From: Agrocybe praecox
Taxonomy: Eukaryota; Basidiomycota; Agaricomycetes; Agaricales; Agrocybaceae
Length of the DNA stretch: 64,000 nucleotides
Direction of reading: 5' to 3'
NCBI GenBank assembly: GCA_964017145.1
Contig: OZ024849.1
Location: forward strand, 2,728,001-2,792,000
In this document: positions 36,881-47,539 of the stretch, in pieces
Position numbering within the stretch: the first letter of the stretch is position 1
Layout: each line of letters starts with the position of its first letter
Program-made: the position numbers and the translations under genes
The notes under the pieces: generated by a model
What the model was told of the DNA's origin: nothing
The model's input: the letters and a program-made list of their open reading frames with translations, nothing else
The model's database searches: none

Positions 36881-37248
36881 TATCAGCCACCCTTGAAGAT
36901 GAAAAGTCTTTAACGGAGAATCAAATTTGATATATCAGGTTAGCAGCAAGTTCGATTGACAGTTTCATAAATAACATGGGAAAAAAAACGTGGAAAACAT
37001 TCATTTTGAGTCGGCAAGTTATGCCGAACAGTCCGAACGCGTAGTGCTCGTACACGTGTCCTTTAGAATGTGTTTGGTCCTATTTGGCTACTGATCTTCT
37101 TCGCACTCGGCGCCTGCCAATGGTGGCAGGCGCCGATGTCCTGTATGATTTCCTCCACAACTTATCAGAAACTAGATCAACTCATCTGCTTCAAAAGGCC
37201 GTTGCACAATGAATCCCCACACACTTCACCAAAGAGCAACGCACGAAA
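36881..37248 (+). promoter_or_regulatory. Upstream region of subfamily 1 copy c
   Basis: 37185-37248 matches the subfamily 1 leader (CAAAAGGCCGTTGCACAATG, ACACTTCACCAAAGAGCAAC). The GGCGCCTGCC-ATGG-GGCAGGCGCC hairpin at 37110-37134 is a perfect short inverted repeat. No gene is seen. Confidence 0.4.
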
Positions 37249-38252
37249 ATGTTGCATAGCAAACAAACTCGCAAAGGGAACTGGACTCTCGATAGGGATA
37301 ATTCATCACCAGAAGCACAGACATTAGCTTCAGACCTCCTGCTGAAAACCGTTTCCGACAGAACACGGACTATTCTTGATACAGTGCAGGTTTGTTTTTT
37401 TACCTGTGGCGGTTTCCATCGTTCTGTCGCTAACCGTGCACTGATACAACAGGTCAAAGATAGAAAGCCCGAAGAGAAGCTTTTCATTCGGGCTACCGCA
37501 TGTATAGAAGCCTTTCGTGCCTCTTATCGAAACTCAGCTAGGCAAACAGATTGGCCCTCGAATGGGGTCAGGGCGTTGCTTGGGTCACTCTCCGCGTAAG
37601 TTGGGTCTTTATATACATATATTGCTGGACTAATTCTTCGAGTAGCATCCTTGAAGATATAGAGCAGTACATTATAGGACAAATGAATAAAAGCCGTGCC
37701 ATCAGATTCCTCAATAAGGCCTCCAATTCCATCAAGATAGAGACGTTTCTCCAGAGACTCGAAAACGTCTTGAATAGGCTCGAGGTACGTTTGTTACTCT
37801 GTCCATTATATTAATGCAATAATCATTAATATTCTTCCCAGAATCTTGAACATATCACCGAATCTGTTGCCATCGCATTCAAGGACTCCTTAGCACGCGA
37901 AATTATCCCCCAGGGGTTTTCAAATCCTTCACCAAGTATAGCCGAAGATGTTCGAACGAGCGGGCCTGCTTCGACTGATCAAGGTCGTACGGCTCCTAAT
38001 TCTACGCTCCCGGCATCTGGCACTGTGATGCCGGAACCACCTGCAGCTACAACCGCTGCATCGCCTTTCACCCAACCCCTTTCCAACGACCGCCTGCTCG
38101 CAGCACTTCTCCCCCAAGGATCAGTGCCCCCACAGGCGACTCCTCCGCTTATCCTTTGGGTATCGCAGGCCGAGCCTATTCCTCGAGCTCTCCCAATCAC
38201 GATAAGCATATCCAATATCGGTAATTCTGATAACAGCACGACAGTTGGATGA
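37249..38252 (+). CDS. Subfamily 1 HeLo-like/amyloid-tail protein, copy c (277 aa)
   Basis: Exons 37249-37389, 37453-37595, 37646-37784 and 37842-38252 (834 open nt). The usual acceptor before exon 2 (TATAG or TACAG) is changed to TACAA, and the next AG, three bases on, keeps the frame with one residue fewer. Start MLHSKQTRKGNWTLDRDN. Exon 3 EDIEQYIIGQMNKSRAIRFL. C-terminus ITISISNIGNSDNSTTVG. Same predicted architecture as the other subfamily 1 proteins. Confidence 0.73.
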
Positions 38253-38867
38253 CCCAACCCTACTACGTACTGCTTTTGACGAAAGTTGCCAGGACACCCA
38301 ACATGTTTTACTTCCCAGTGAGCTCAGGAAGCTTGCAGGCATGAATTTATTGATCATCTTTCTGTCCCGATTATTCCCAATACCTCAAAGACACTCGAAT
38401 GTTAACTTGTTAACCCCTTCGTTCCCTCGTTCTTCTTTGCTTATTATTTATCCACCTGCATAATTTTCGGCAGCTGAGTGACGAGGGTCAAGCCGGGCGT
38501 AGAGGAGACGTCATAGACTGAAGCCGTTTACGAACGGTGTGATATTGGAGCAGGGTACTATTCGGTACATTGTGTGCTTGTCTATGGTATCCTTATGAAT
38601 CACAATATGTATTTTGGTGGACTTTATCTCGTCTTTTTGTGTTCTCTTTTTTTTGGTCTTTCTGACTGCGTAGTTCATATCTGATTCGAAGCACACGGCA
38701 CTTTAGGGAAGCTCGTTACTTTGAAAAGATCACAGTAACTTAATTATACATTACATCTAATATATTTCAAATGCATGTAAGAAATGCCTTTTTCTTCTTG
38801 TGGCTTATACGGGACGTCATTGAGGAAATCTTGGTATAAGTTTTCATGGGGAGCCAAAGAATCCCCT
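38253..38867. other. 3' flank of copy c and short gap
   Basis: 38253-38460 is the conserved subfamily 1 downstream sequence. From about 38470 to 38867 no gene or repeat is recognised. Confidence 0.4.
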
Positions 38868-40030
38868 AGAATATTCACACGCCTCCAACATAACAACTAC
38901 CATGTTCAGAAATGCACAGGAAACGATTTCTCAGGTGCATTGATGTCGATTTGTTAAAATTACAAAGCGTGTAAATAGAAATCTTTATATTATCACTCTT
39001 CTTCCTCTCCGTCGACGTGAATGCTGACCTTTGGATATTTAAAGGCCTGAAGCATCATAACTGCGTAAAACACAACCTCCAAGAACGTAAAAAGAGATAC
39101 CCCAGCAGCTTGCCCAATAAAGAAACTAAACCAGGGCAAGTGCGCCACCAAAAGAAAATGTTTGGTCTTTTCCAATAAGCGGCTCAACGACTTCATGCAC
39201 CCGGGCATCATCTATGTTTATGGTACATAGATCTCCTTACGTGGTGTAAAGCGCACCAGCCGGATGATCACAATAGCGATGTATCCAGCTAAACCCATCA
39301 CCAACAACGAAAACGCATAGCGGCTTCGAGGCGTCCGGGTCCCTCTGCTGCGCGGTGCGGGACCAGGGTCCAATTTGAGTGCAAGTTCTCGGACAAAGGT
39401 TGTCATCACAATTAAATCACAGAAGGTTGGGGGGGCAACTGTAAAGTCTATCCTTACCCCGCTCGAGTATTTATGGCATTTCAAACAACGGTCCGGGGTT
39501 CGCGGTTCTTGGCAAAAATAACTCCGTTCAATCATTCGGTCTGGTAAACGTGGGTCGCTGTAGCTCTCGGTTCCGACGTGTGATTTTCTGCAGTATATGT
39601 TGAATCAAGGTGGGCGCCAGGAGTCCTGGGCCCAGCACGAACAACTATCATGTTTCGATCATCTTTGTAGCGTTATACTGAGAAGATGAGAAGATACGTC
39701 TCATTGGGTGTTCACGAAAAAAGAGAGCAAGAAATACTTACATATACAATCTATCACATCCAGAAATCTTTCCACTGCTGCACCTCGGCCTAGACGCTTG
39801 CACGATCTTCGCAAAGGTCGCGTGGATAATGGAGCAGTGTATTCCCATCAGCATCTTTAGTTGCCAGCTCGTCAGCGCATCCGTGGTCTAATAACCACAG
39901 CACCATATCCTCCTGTTTCTCCTGATCAGCCTTGGAGTAAACGGACACGGAAGACGGTCATCTCAATACGAGAAGAAATTTCCAAGATTTGATTTGCTGG
40001 ATTACGACTGCGTAGATTTAACGAGGTTGG
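38868..40030. repeat. Segmental duplicate of the membrane-gene locus, internally deleted
   Basis: 38868 to about 39158 matches 6229-6513, and about 39160-40030 matches 8949 to about 9990. The intervening 2.4 kb of the source locus is missing. The copy therefore carries the 3' end, the 5' end and the upstream flank of paralog 2. Confidence 0.85.
38993..39406 (-). pseudogene. Internally deleted copy of the multi-pass membrane protein gene
   Basis: On the minus strand the N-terminus MTTFVRELALKLDPGPAPRS and first membrane segment (SLLVMGLAGYIAIVIIRLV) are present. A frameshift follows, and after TKHF the sequence jumps to LVAHLPWFSFFIGQAAGVSL, the last membrane segments, ending VSIHVDGEEEE. The whole middle region, several membrane segments and most introns are gone. 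Not expected to be functional. Confidence 0.75.
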
Positions 40031-40270
40031 TGCTGCGAGAGGAAGAATTTATTTGGAAAGTATCCAGTCGAGAAGAGGTGCTGGAACATTTCGCCCTTCC
40101 CAGAAATTATTGTTTCGTGCACAGGGGAGAATCCTGTGCATGCAGATATACTCGAATATGTTAACGCCTCTAGAACCTGTGTCGCGATCGCTTCTGTAGT
40201 CCACCAGCTTTCGTCGTATTTCGCAGCGCGAACCTGGTTGAACGAGCACTGACTGAATCGGCTCGTCTGC
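39800..40270 (-). pseudogene. Ankyrin-gene fragment, third copy
   Basis: 39840-39960 repeats the DHGCADDLA-type ankyrin unit of 9.7 kb. 40170-40235 encodes a fragment (RFALRNTTKAGGLQKRSRHR) parallel to RFALPNPTKVDGLQKRLRHS at 36.3 kb, joining the two ankyrin relic types. Confidence 0.45.
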
Positions 40271-40992
40271 TGTAAGCTCTGTCCATCGCTGGAGTGAGGG
40301 TATCTGTATGGGAAGGAGCACTCGATGACTGGAAAAGAAGACCGGAAGAAGAAAGGGAAGCGCGTCGAATTGGCATACGCTGTCGCGGTGTTGTATCAGT
40401 CATTGGAGAATGTCTGATAGATGGGCGTTTCATGAGATTCTGGGTGCGATGGGCACTGGGAGGATCGTATGTCTGGCCTGCCCATGTCGGCGCATGCATA
40501 GACACGTCTCTTGGGAACACTACCGAGTGAATGCACTGGGCAGGGACGCATAGCTGCTGATCCTCCCTCCTCAAAAGACGAGAGTGGTGATATCGATCTT
40601 GGAAGAGGATGGATCGTTGCGAGAGTTGCGGGGGAAAATACAGCATCTTGTGAGAACTGGTCGTGATAACCGAGAAAAGAAGATAAAGTCGAAAGATTAG
40701 AGTCCAACGTCCAACGGCGATGCAATAGCGATTGGTGAAGAGGGCGAGGTGAGGTCTGGCTCGTTGATCCAAGTAGCGAGATCGTAGAAAGGTGTGGTTT
40801 CGAGAGAGTCGGGGCTTTACATCGGAGTCGACCTATTCCCAGGAGAAGGCCTGGTTGGTGTTGCCGAGGTCGATGGGGCCAAAGAGGAGGTCGTTGTAGT
40901 GCATGTTCTCTTGGATTGGCTTGCTGTGTTAACAGTAAGGTTCCTGTCCCCTAGACCTGTGACAGGCCGTCAAATGAGCAGAACCACCTGTC
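40271..40992. other. Gap without a supported gene
   Basis: A 200-codon minus-strand frame (40170-40772) and shorter plus-strand frames are open, but neither shows a domain, splice pattern or paralog in the window. Confidence 0.35.
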
Positions 40993-41517
40993 CAGCTGAG
41001 TTTGAAAAGGGGGTGTAACGCTTATGATTGCCATCAGCTCATGTAAGCGTCCCCGTTTGGATAATTCACTTTCCGGGATACCTAAATATAACTTGCGGCT
41101 GCCAAAATCGCGTTGTTCATCGTTAATGGGGTTGAAAACCACTCTTGTTTTTTTACTCCCATGTCAGATTCACCACTACTGACAGTCCCCACTTACTTAC
41201 GATCAAAATTCGGGCCTTATTCCATCGAAAAGCTCTCGAATTGACCTTGGAGCTTGGAGATGCATTGATCCCAGGCGGAAAAGGCGGTTTTCAAGTGGTT
41301 TTAGAACATGACTGTAGCCCATTAATGGTGCAGCATTCGCCGGGGTCGATGGAACACTGTAAAAACAACCCGTTGAAAATTTCTTTGGGTTGCCCAAGTC
41401 GCTCGCCGCCAGGTCAATTTATTTTTAGGTCACCTCAAAAGTGAATTATCTAAACGGGACGCTTACATGAGCTGATGGCGATCATAAGCGTTAGACCCCC
41501 CATTTTAAACTCAGCTG
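40993..41517. mobile_element. MITE-like element with about 80-bp terminal inverted repeats
   Basis: The left end starts CAGCTGAGTTTGAAAAGGGG and runs through TAACGCTTATGATTGCCATC, AGCTCATGTAAGCGTCCC, ATAATTCAC (to about 41070). The right end (about 41440-41517) is its reverse complement with about ten differences. No transposase frame is inside, and no clear target duplication is seen. Confidence 0.75.
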
Positions 41518-43087
41518 CACCAGCCGGAGAATCGAGATTCTCCATCGCTTCGCGATATCTCATTCTGCGGCTGGTCACGAGCCCAAGTTTCTTCTATCGT
41601 TGAGTTTTATTTATACTGATAATCTCATGATGACAGGGTCAATTTCGACTCGCGAGTCAAAAATCTGGTTTGCGGCGGTCGAATGAATGGATGGTGGGCG
41701 CTAAGTGCCGAGAGCAGCCGCGAGCATCTCCAGGTAACGGCTGGGACGTACGGGGCACTTTTAGTAGGGTCACGGATGTCACAAAAAAACAGTGAAATTT
41801 CACCGATTTGCTCCTTGATGGCTATCATAACGGTCGCGTTCGCCACCTCCCCAGCTTCCTCTCACCTACCTCCAGCACAGAAAATGGTTGGAGACGTATG
41901 TGGCTACATAATCCCGCCCCTTTAGATGTCTTGGCAGTGCATGCTGTCGCCCAACTCAAGCTCAACTGTCGCCAGTCGGCCCTTCTCGCACGTCTGGATT
42001 CAGAGATACCTGGACAGGCCACCAGGACTTGCACCTCTTCGCCTCGCACCAAAACGCACGAATTGTGTCCCACCTTTATTGTGCCACTGAGATGCTCTCG
42101 CCATACTCATCTCACTGCAGCCCTCCCTCTCCTATCCCTATGTTCCAACACCGCGCTACGTCCGACCTTGGAGATGAGCAAGGTCCTGCGAGAGGCACCC
42201 GTCAGTTCTAGTTGGCTCGTCTTAGAAAGTGGCTCATCGAGCCCGCAACCCATCGTATCCCATTGACCCTCCAAAAACCGCAAAATATCGCAGAGAATTG
42301 GTTTTGGAGAGGGGTTGCAGAAGCTACAAAACACCCCATGCGGTCAAGAACAGGTCAGTCCTGGTTCACTCGTCACATTCAATAGGCTCACTGCCCTTGT
42401 CAGATCACTCTCCCAGCCCGTACAACTCTTCTGCCCACAAAACATGCCGTCGGCTCCCGACACTTCTCACCGTGCTAGTCATACCTGTACCTGATGATTT
42501 ATTGAGAAACACCGAAACGAGTGAGTAATGATTCATGGTGCTCGCAGTTTGTCTACTTACCTCTCCGATAATATTTCACCCGGGTGTACCAACAACGGCA
42601 GTCGAGTCGAGAAGAATAACGATGTATGGGGTCGAGAACAGGATCCACTGGGTACAATCACGGAATGAGCTAGTCAGACGATCCAGTCATATCTTGGCAA
42701 ACAACCTACCCCACAAAACTACTCGAGCAGTTCAGTCTTGCATCTCGTTATGCAATGCGAGAATTACGTTTGGCGGACGCGCAAATATAAACTTTCCAAG
42801 TGGTCCCATTTCTCGCTCGTCAGGGTAACGGAATGTAATTGATGATTGATTTCTTCTCGCCACACCTGCCTCTCACTATCTGCTATTGAATAGTAGCAAC
42901 AAACTCTGGTATTTCCACTTCTTGTCCTCGATTTTACATCAAATTGATGAAATTTCACAGATTTTTGACCCAAATATCACTCCTATTCTGCAAGCTCAGG
43001 TAATATGTGTATTTATTGGAGATACTATGCTGTATACTTGTTTATACAATATATATAATGTGCTTAAAGTATCATTTGTGGAGCGTG
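41518..43087. other. Gap with one repeat (R1) and no supported gene
   Basis: 41704-41781 (GAGAGCAGCCGCGAGCATCT, CCAGGTAACGGCTGGGA, TTTAGTAGGGTCACG) recurs at 44049-44128. A 152-codon plus-strand frame at 41808-42266 is not recognised. Confidence 0.45.
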
Positions 43088-43340
43088 TAAAGAGAGAGCA
43101 AGGATTTTGAACAAGAATGTGCACGCGGAAAACGCGAAATTTCACTAAGTCTTTGTCACACTGGGGAATCCTCCAAAATCGTCCCCGTAACTCCCAGTCG
43201 TTAGGTGGTGATGCCCCCTTTCGTAGTCCGATTGAGTTCCGCTTGATGGCCGTCGGAGCTTAGGAAAACTCTAAATCATGACAAATGACCAAGCTTGCGC
43301 AATCACCACCGTAACGTACTGGTCGCGAGTCTAACGATTT
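43088..43340. repeat. Direct repeat R2, copy 1
   Basis: Matches 44750-44995 in the same orientation, including CGTCCCCGTAACTCCCAGTC, GTTAGGTGGTGATGCCCC and the end ACGTACTGGTCGCGAGTCTA. Non-coding. Confidence 0.75.
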
Positions 43341-44749
43341 GGCTGTCTAGCATAGTGTTGTCGCACAGTGCAGTAAAGTCGCCGTGAAGCGAAATTAGTG
43401 ACACGCCTCACAGCAAACACAGTGCGCTGTGAGGCGCCGTGATGGCTGTTGGATGGCTGCATAAAAATATTCCCACACATAACGCAAAAAAACGCAAGTG
43501 TTGATTATACAAGAACCATAAGCGAATTATGCTCCAAAATTTGAAAGAATAGACTTTATAACAAAAATCATTCATTCTGCGCACCTTTTCTTTCAAAAAT
43601 TCAATACCATACCTCATATTTGCGAGTCAAACGAAAACTTGACGAAAACATGGAGCGAGCGATTACTAATCACTGATCATCAGGGATATTAATAGTTGGT
43701 TGTTACTAATTATAGTCGAGTAAATGCCTCGTAGAAGTTGTGCAACATATCGCATCCAATATGTGATTTCTCCGACTTAATATATAGAGGAAAAATAATA
43801 TTAACCTTTATCACGTATTTTCAAGAGTTTTTGACCGTCAGATACATGTGGACTGCCAGATTATTAGCCAGCATGTATTTTCTTACGTTATTCACGCGGA
43901 ACTGCACAGTAGCCTCACAGTAACTGTATCAGGCTGTGCAGTGTGTCTGAGTTTGAAATCTCACAGTGCAGTCACAGTCACCTCACATTGGCTGCGCTGT
44001 GGCGGCAGCACTAGGCTCGTGACCAGCCGTTACCTGTCAAACTCCGCTTTATGCCGAGAGCAGCCGCGAGCATCTCCAGGTAACGGCTGGGAGCAACCGG
44101 GCGATTTAGTAGGGTCACGCCTTGTCACACGAGACTTAGAATTATTTCGAACTGTTCACAGCTGTCAAGTTCACACTTTGCGTTACTGGCCAATGTTCCT
44201 CTACCTTTGTCTCGCTATTTTAATGACCGGAGCTATCTCTACATTTTTTTATCATCGATGCCTGTCACAAGTTTGAATATGGGCAGAACCCACTCCTTTC
44301 GGGCAATTTCGGAAGGGAGAAGTTGAACCGTGCTACACACAAAAATTTTGCTTAAGCTCGGCAAATTGGGAATTTTTCTTTTGTTTCAGTAATTTATGTT
44401 AATGGCACGGAATACTAGGTCAGTTTTCAATCAATTATGTTCTTACTCCTATCCACTTTCATCCCACCGGCCTTTAGGTACCAATTAGCAGAATTTGCCA
44501 CAAAATCTCAATATCATAGGTATTGGCCCATGGACTATTATCATGATGATAGGCTTTATGCGGGCTACAAATTGGCTCTCAAGTTTTGGGTGAACTTTCC
44601 ACAGCCATTCGAGTAATGACTCTAATGAGTACCGTTGTCTATGAGTTAATGTAATTTGTAAAATTTATGTTTTTCAATGTATACTATTATTATAACAAGT
44701 TTATGGACCATCTATGAGTTGTTAAGAGTGACAAATGTTGAGTGTGGAA
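43341..44749. other. Region of short CTCACAG/CTGTGAG motifs and R1 copy
   Basis: CTCACAG-like and CTGTGAG-like words cluster at 43409-43440 and 43913-44000, capable of local hairpins. R1 copy 2 is at 44049-44128. No gene is seen in this stretch. Confidence 0.4.
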
Positions 44750-44995
44750 AGAGAGAGGAAAGATTTTGACGAAATGATGCACACGCAAAACACGAAATTT
44801 CACTAAGTCCCTGTCACGCAGGGGGCCTTCCTCTAAATCGTCCCCGTAACTCCCAGTCGTTAGGTGGTGATGCCCCTTTTCACAGTCCGATTGATGTCCG
44901 CTTGATGTTAGGAAGCCAAACAATGTAGCGATTAAGTAATGGACAGTGACAAATCACCACCTAACGTACTGGTCGCGAGTCTACGGCAGCACTAA
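44750..44995. repeat. Direct repeat R2, copy 2
   Basis: Partner of 43088-43340. The central part has small indels, and the terminal ACGTACTGGTCGCGAGTCTA is exact. Confidence 0.75.
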
Positions 44996-45116
44996 TCTCG
45001 GTTCCAGATGTTAGGGAGAGTTCCGGCGGAGTTTGATGGCGGAGTCAAATTTTTTGCAAAAATTGATCGCATCTCATTTATCTAGATCAACCAATAAGTG
45101 GCAGTGCACCTCAGAA

Positions 45117-45197
45117 TAGTATATAAGGGTCCGTCAAACAAGTTATTCCACCCACTCCCAACTTGTACACAATTCCTCCTCGAATACCAGCAATACG
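45117..45197 (+). promoter_or_regulatory. Promoter of subfamily 2 copy D
   Basis: TATATAAGGGTCCGTCAAACAAG followed by CACCCACTCCCAACTTGTAC and CCTCCTCGAATACCAG, directly before the ATG. It aligns with the leaders of copies A-C and supplies a clear TATA box. Confidence 0.5.
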
Positions 45198-46340
45198 ATG
45201 CCACCCAAGAAACCACTCAATTTCAGGCTTGCAATATTGTCTCAAGAAGCTGCTGCACTGGGCCTTCCCCCACCAGTAAAGTTAACGATAGATGCGACTT
45301 CGAAGATCGTCGAAGTATTCCAGGTACGTCTTCGGCGTAGTTTCGATTTTTTTCTACATAATTAACTGATATCTTAACTGTGACAGGGGATGAAAAATAA
45401 CAAAGCCGAGTTGGAACTAATTAATGACGTTGTTGCTAGTATGGAAACATTTCACATTTTGTATAGAAATGTGTCAGGTCGAGCAGAATGGCTGCCCCAT
45501 GGATTCCAGTTATTGCTGGATGGTCTGACCCCGTACGTGACCTCACTTAATGGTTACACCACCCAGGTTCCCATTAACGACCTTGTTAGTGTCCTGGACG
45601 AAATCGAGAGATTCATTTTAGAACAGATGAACAGAAGCCGAGTCGCGCGACTCTTGAGCAGTACCGCTGATTCCAAAAAGATCGATCTCTTTCGCCGAAA
45701 ATTGCAGGCCGTTGTTACTAAGCTCGAGGTATATTTGATTTAACGTGTAACACACTTTTGACAGTCGCTCAACAATTCGCAGTGTTTAGATCATGTCACT
45801 GAATGTGTACAATCTGCTCTTCAGCCCTCTCGACCGATACAGGTCCTAAGCCCTTTAGGAAATAACCATCCACGGGACTGTAGCAGAGAGGCCATGGACT
45901 CATCGTTCCCGCAAGCAGCGTTGTTGACTCAAGAGAATACGTCTACACCACTTTTATCCCATACGACAAGCCCAACGCGTGGTACCGCATCTCACTATAA
46001 CTTGCCTTCGGGTGCTTACATAGATGGATCTCATGAATGCTCGCTATCACCATCGCACACTTTCTTACCTTACCAACTAATCCCACTCTTTTCTATTCAA
46101 CACCAAGGTCAAACTCCTACCACAGTTCCATTCCAACCCCCATATTATCAAAATTCCGCTCCAATGATTATGATGGCGCGTCGTACCAATCTTCCTACGC
46201 TCTCGCCGTTTATTCCTTCTCTTTACGCACAGTCTCCTTTAGAAGCGGATAGCATTCCTCAACTTCAAGTTCCTCCAATCACGATAAACAACCATATCTC
46301 GAACATCGGAAATTCTAATAATAGCACACATGTAGAATGA
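45198..46340 (+). CDS. Subfamily 2 HeLo-like/amyloid-tail protein, copy D (322 aa)
   Basis: Exons 45198-45323, 45387-45532, 45590-45728 and 45783-46340 (969 open nt). Start MPPKKPLNFRLAILSQEAAA. Exon 1 ends SKIVEVFQ. Exon 2 KNNKAELELINDVVASMETF then AEWLPHG. Exon 3 LDEIERFILEQMNRSRVARL, the best match to the [EQ]-x-S-R-x-x-R-[FL] pattern of mushroom NLR N-terminal domains. The linker is Pro/Ser/Tyr/Gln-rich. C-terminus ITINNHISNIGNSNNSTHVE. Intron 2 is 57 nt and open in frame. Inferred role as an amyloid-controlled membrane effector. Confidence 0.77.
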
Positions 46341-46969
46341 TAATAACTTTAATACCTATGTTTCCCCGCATACAGTGGTCATGATCAGTGAAATATGTTG
46401 AGCCGCAGTCGCGTTCACAGTTTAATAATTAATTGATTATTGATAAAGGGCTTCTGGGTTTACAATTGTTTGGCACCATCAACAGTCCTTCACAATGCGC
46501 ATCGCGCTTGTTGGTTACTACCGTGTACCACGTAACATTTTCTCGACATTCAGTAATCTTAGACATCTGGCGTGAGTTAAACATTCTATTCTGTTGCCTC
46601 AATTAAGTTGCACCTACAGGCAGTTACTTATAGATAACAACCTTTCCCGAAATGTCCTCTTCGGGCACGCGTTCTCTCGGAAAGATGGTAATCTTGGAAT
46701 TTTTCACTGCCAATCCCCGCTGGATCTTTCATTGCGCCAGATACCTCACATGATCTGGACTCGCATACGAGTTATAGAACCCATCTTAAAGCATAAATAA
46801 TCCGAAAGTTTCTGTCTTGATTTGAATGATACGTGTCCTAGCGCTTATTTGGCTTCATCATATGAATGTTGATGTTGTGGTCAATGCACCGTACACATAG
46901 AAAACCATTGGGAACTTTTTCGTGATCTACAGAGATTGGAAATCAACTTTATATATTTGTTTTCTTTAT

Positions 46970-47531
46970 TTAAGCACTCTCCCTATCTGTTTTCTCGACA
47001 CGCCTTGTTTTCTGAACGATAGCTCTGGTTGATCTGTTTCTGGCTTCTCGATTCCAGCATTTGAAAGATGCCGTGTTAAACTCCCAGAACCCAGGTACAG
47101 TCGAAAAGCCTGGGTTGGTGATGGCATCTGACTGAGTTCCAGTGCAGTTAACCCCAGTGTACCACAAGCAAGTAGTGGTACCTAAAACATAGCCCAAATA
47201 AGTGAACATGTCAAAGATCATCGCGTGCAACAACAAACTAACCGGTTCCTGGACCGAAGGACTGAAATCCAGACAGGCCAAGGGCTGAGAAAGGCGTGCA
47301 GGCGTTAAATACTGGGATGAAGTTGACACAACGACCAGTGAAGTTCCTAGTATAAAAAAACAAAGAGTGAGTCAATCATAACTGATTAAAAAAAGTCGAA
47401 ACGACTAACGCTCCCTCGCAAACGAATACAGAAAGATCGCGTGCTTCGATATCCACCACTTCTGCGGGTGCAGCTATCGCTTGTGGGATTACCAAAGCGC
47501 CAACGACGACAAGGAGGGAAGTGAACTTCAT
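46970..47531 (-). CDS. Small secreted cysteine-containing protein (145 aa)
   Basis: Three exons on the minus strand: 47531-47410, 47346-47243 and 47181-46970 (438 open nt). Start MKFTSLLVVVGALVIPQAIA is a classical signal peptide, with cleavage likely after AIA. The mature part contains DLSVFVCEGANFTGRCVNF, then ACTPFSALGL, TTCLWYTGVNCTG and FKCWNRE, giving six cysteines that could form three disulfides. The VCEGANFTGRCVNF stretch resembles a beta/gamma-crystallin-type Greek-key motif seen in some small secreted fungal proteins; this is a weak similarity. The C-terminus is basic. A TATA box (GTATAAAAGG) lies at 47630-47621. It is the only clearly single-copy conventional gene in the window. 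Role could be extracellular, for example antagonism or host interaction; not determinable here. Confidence 0.75.
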
Positions 47532-47539
47532 GTTTGAGC

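Noticed and set aside
40170..40772. 200-codon minus-strand frame.
   Set aside because: Only its last 25 codons resemble another locus (an ankyrin relic); the rest has no paralog, domain or splice logic.
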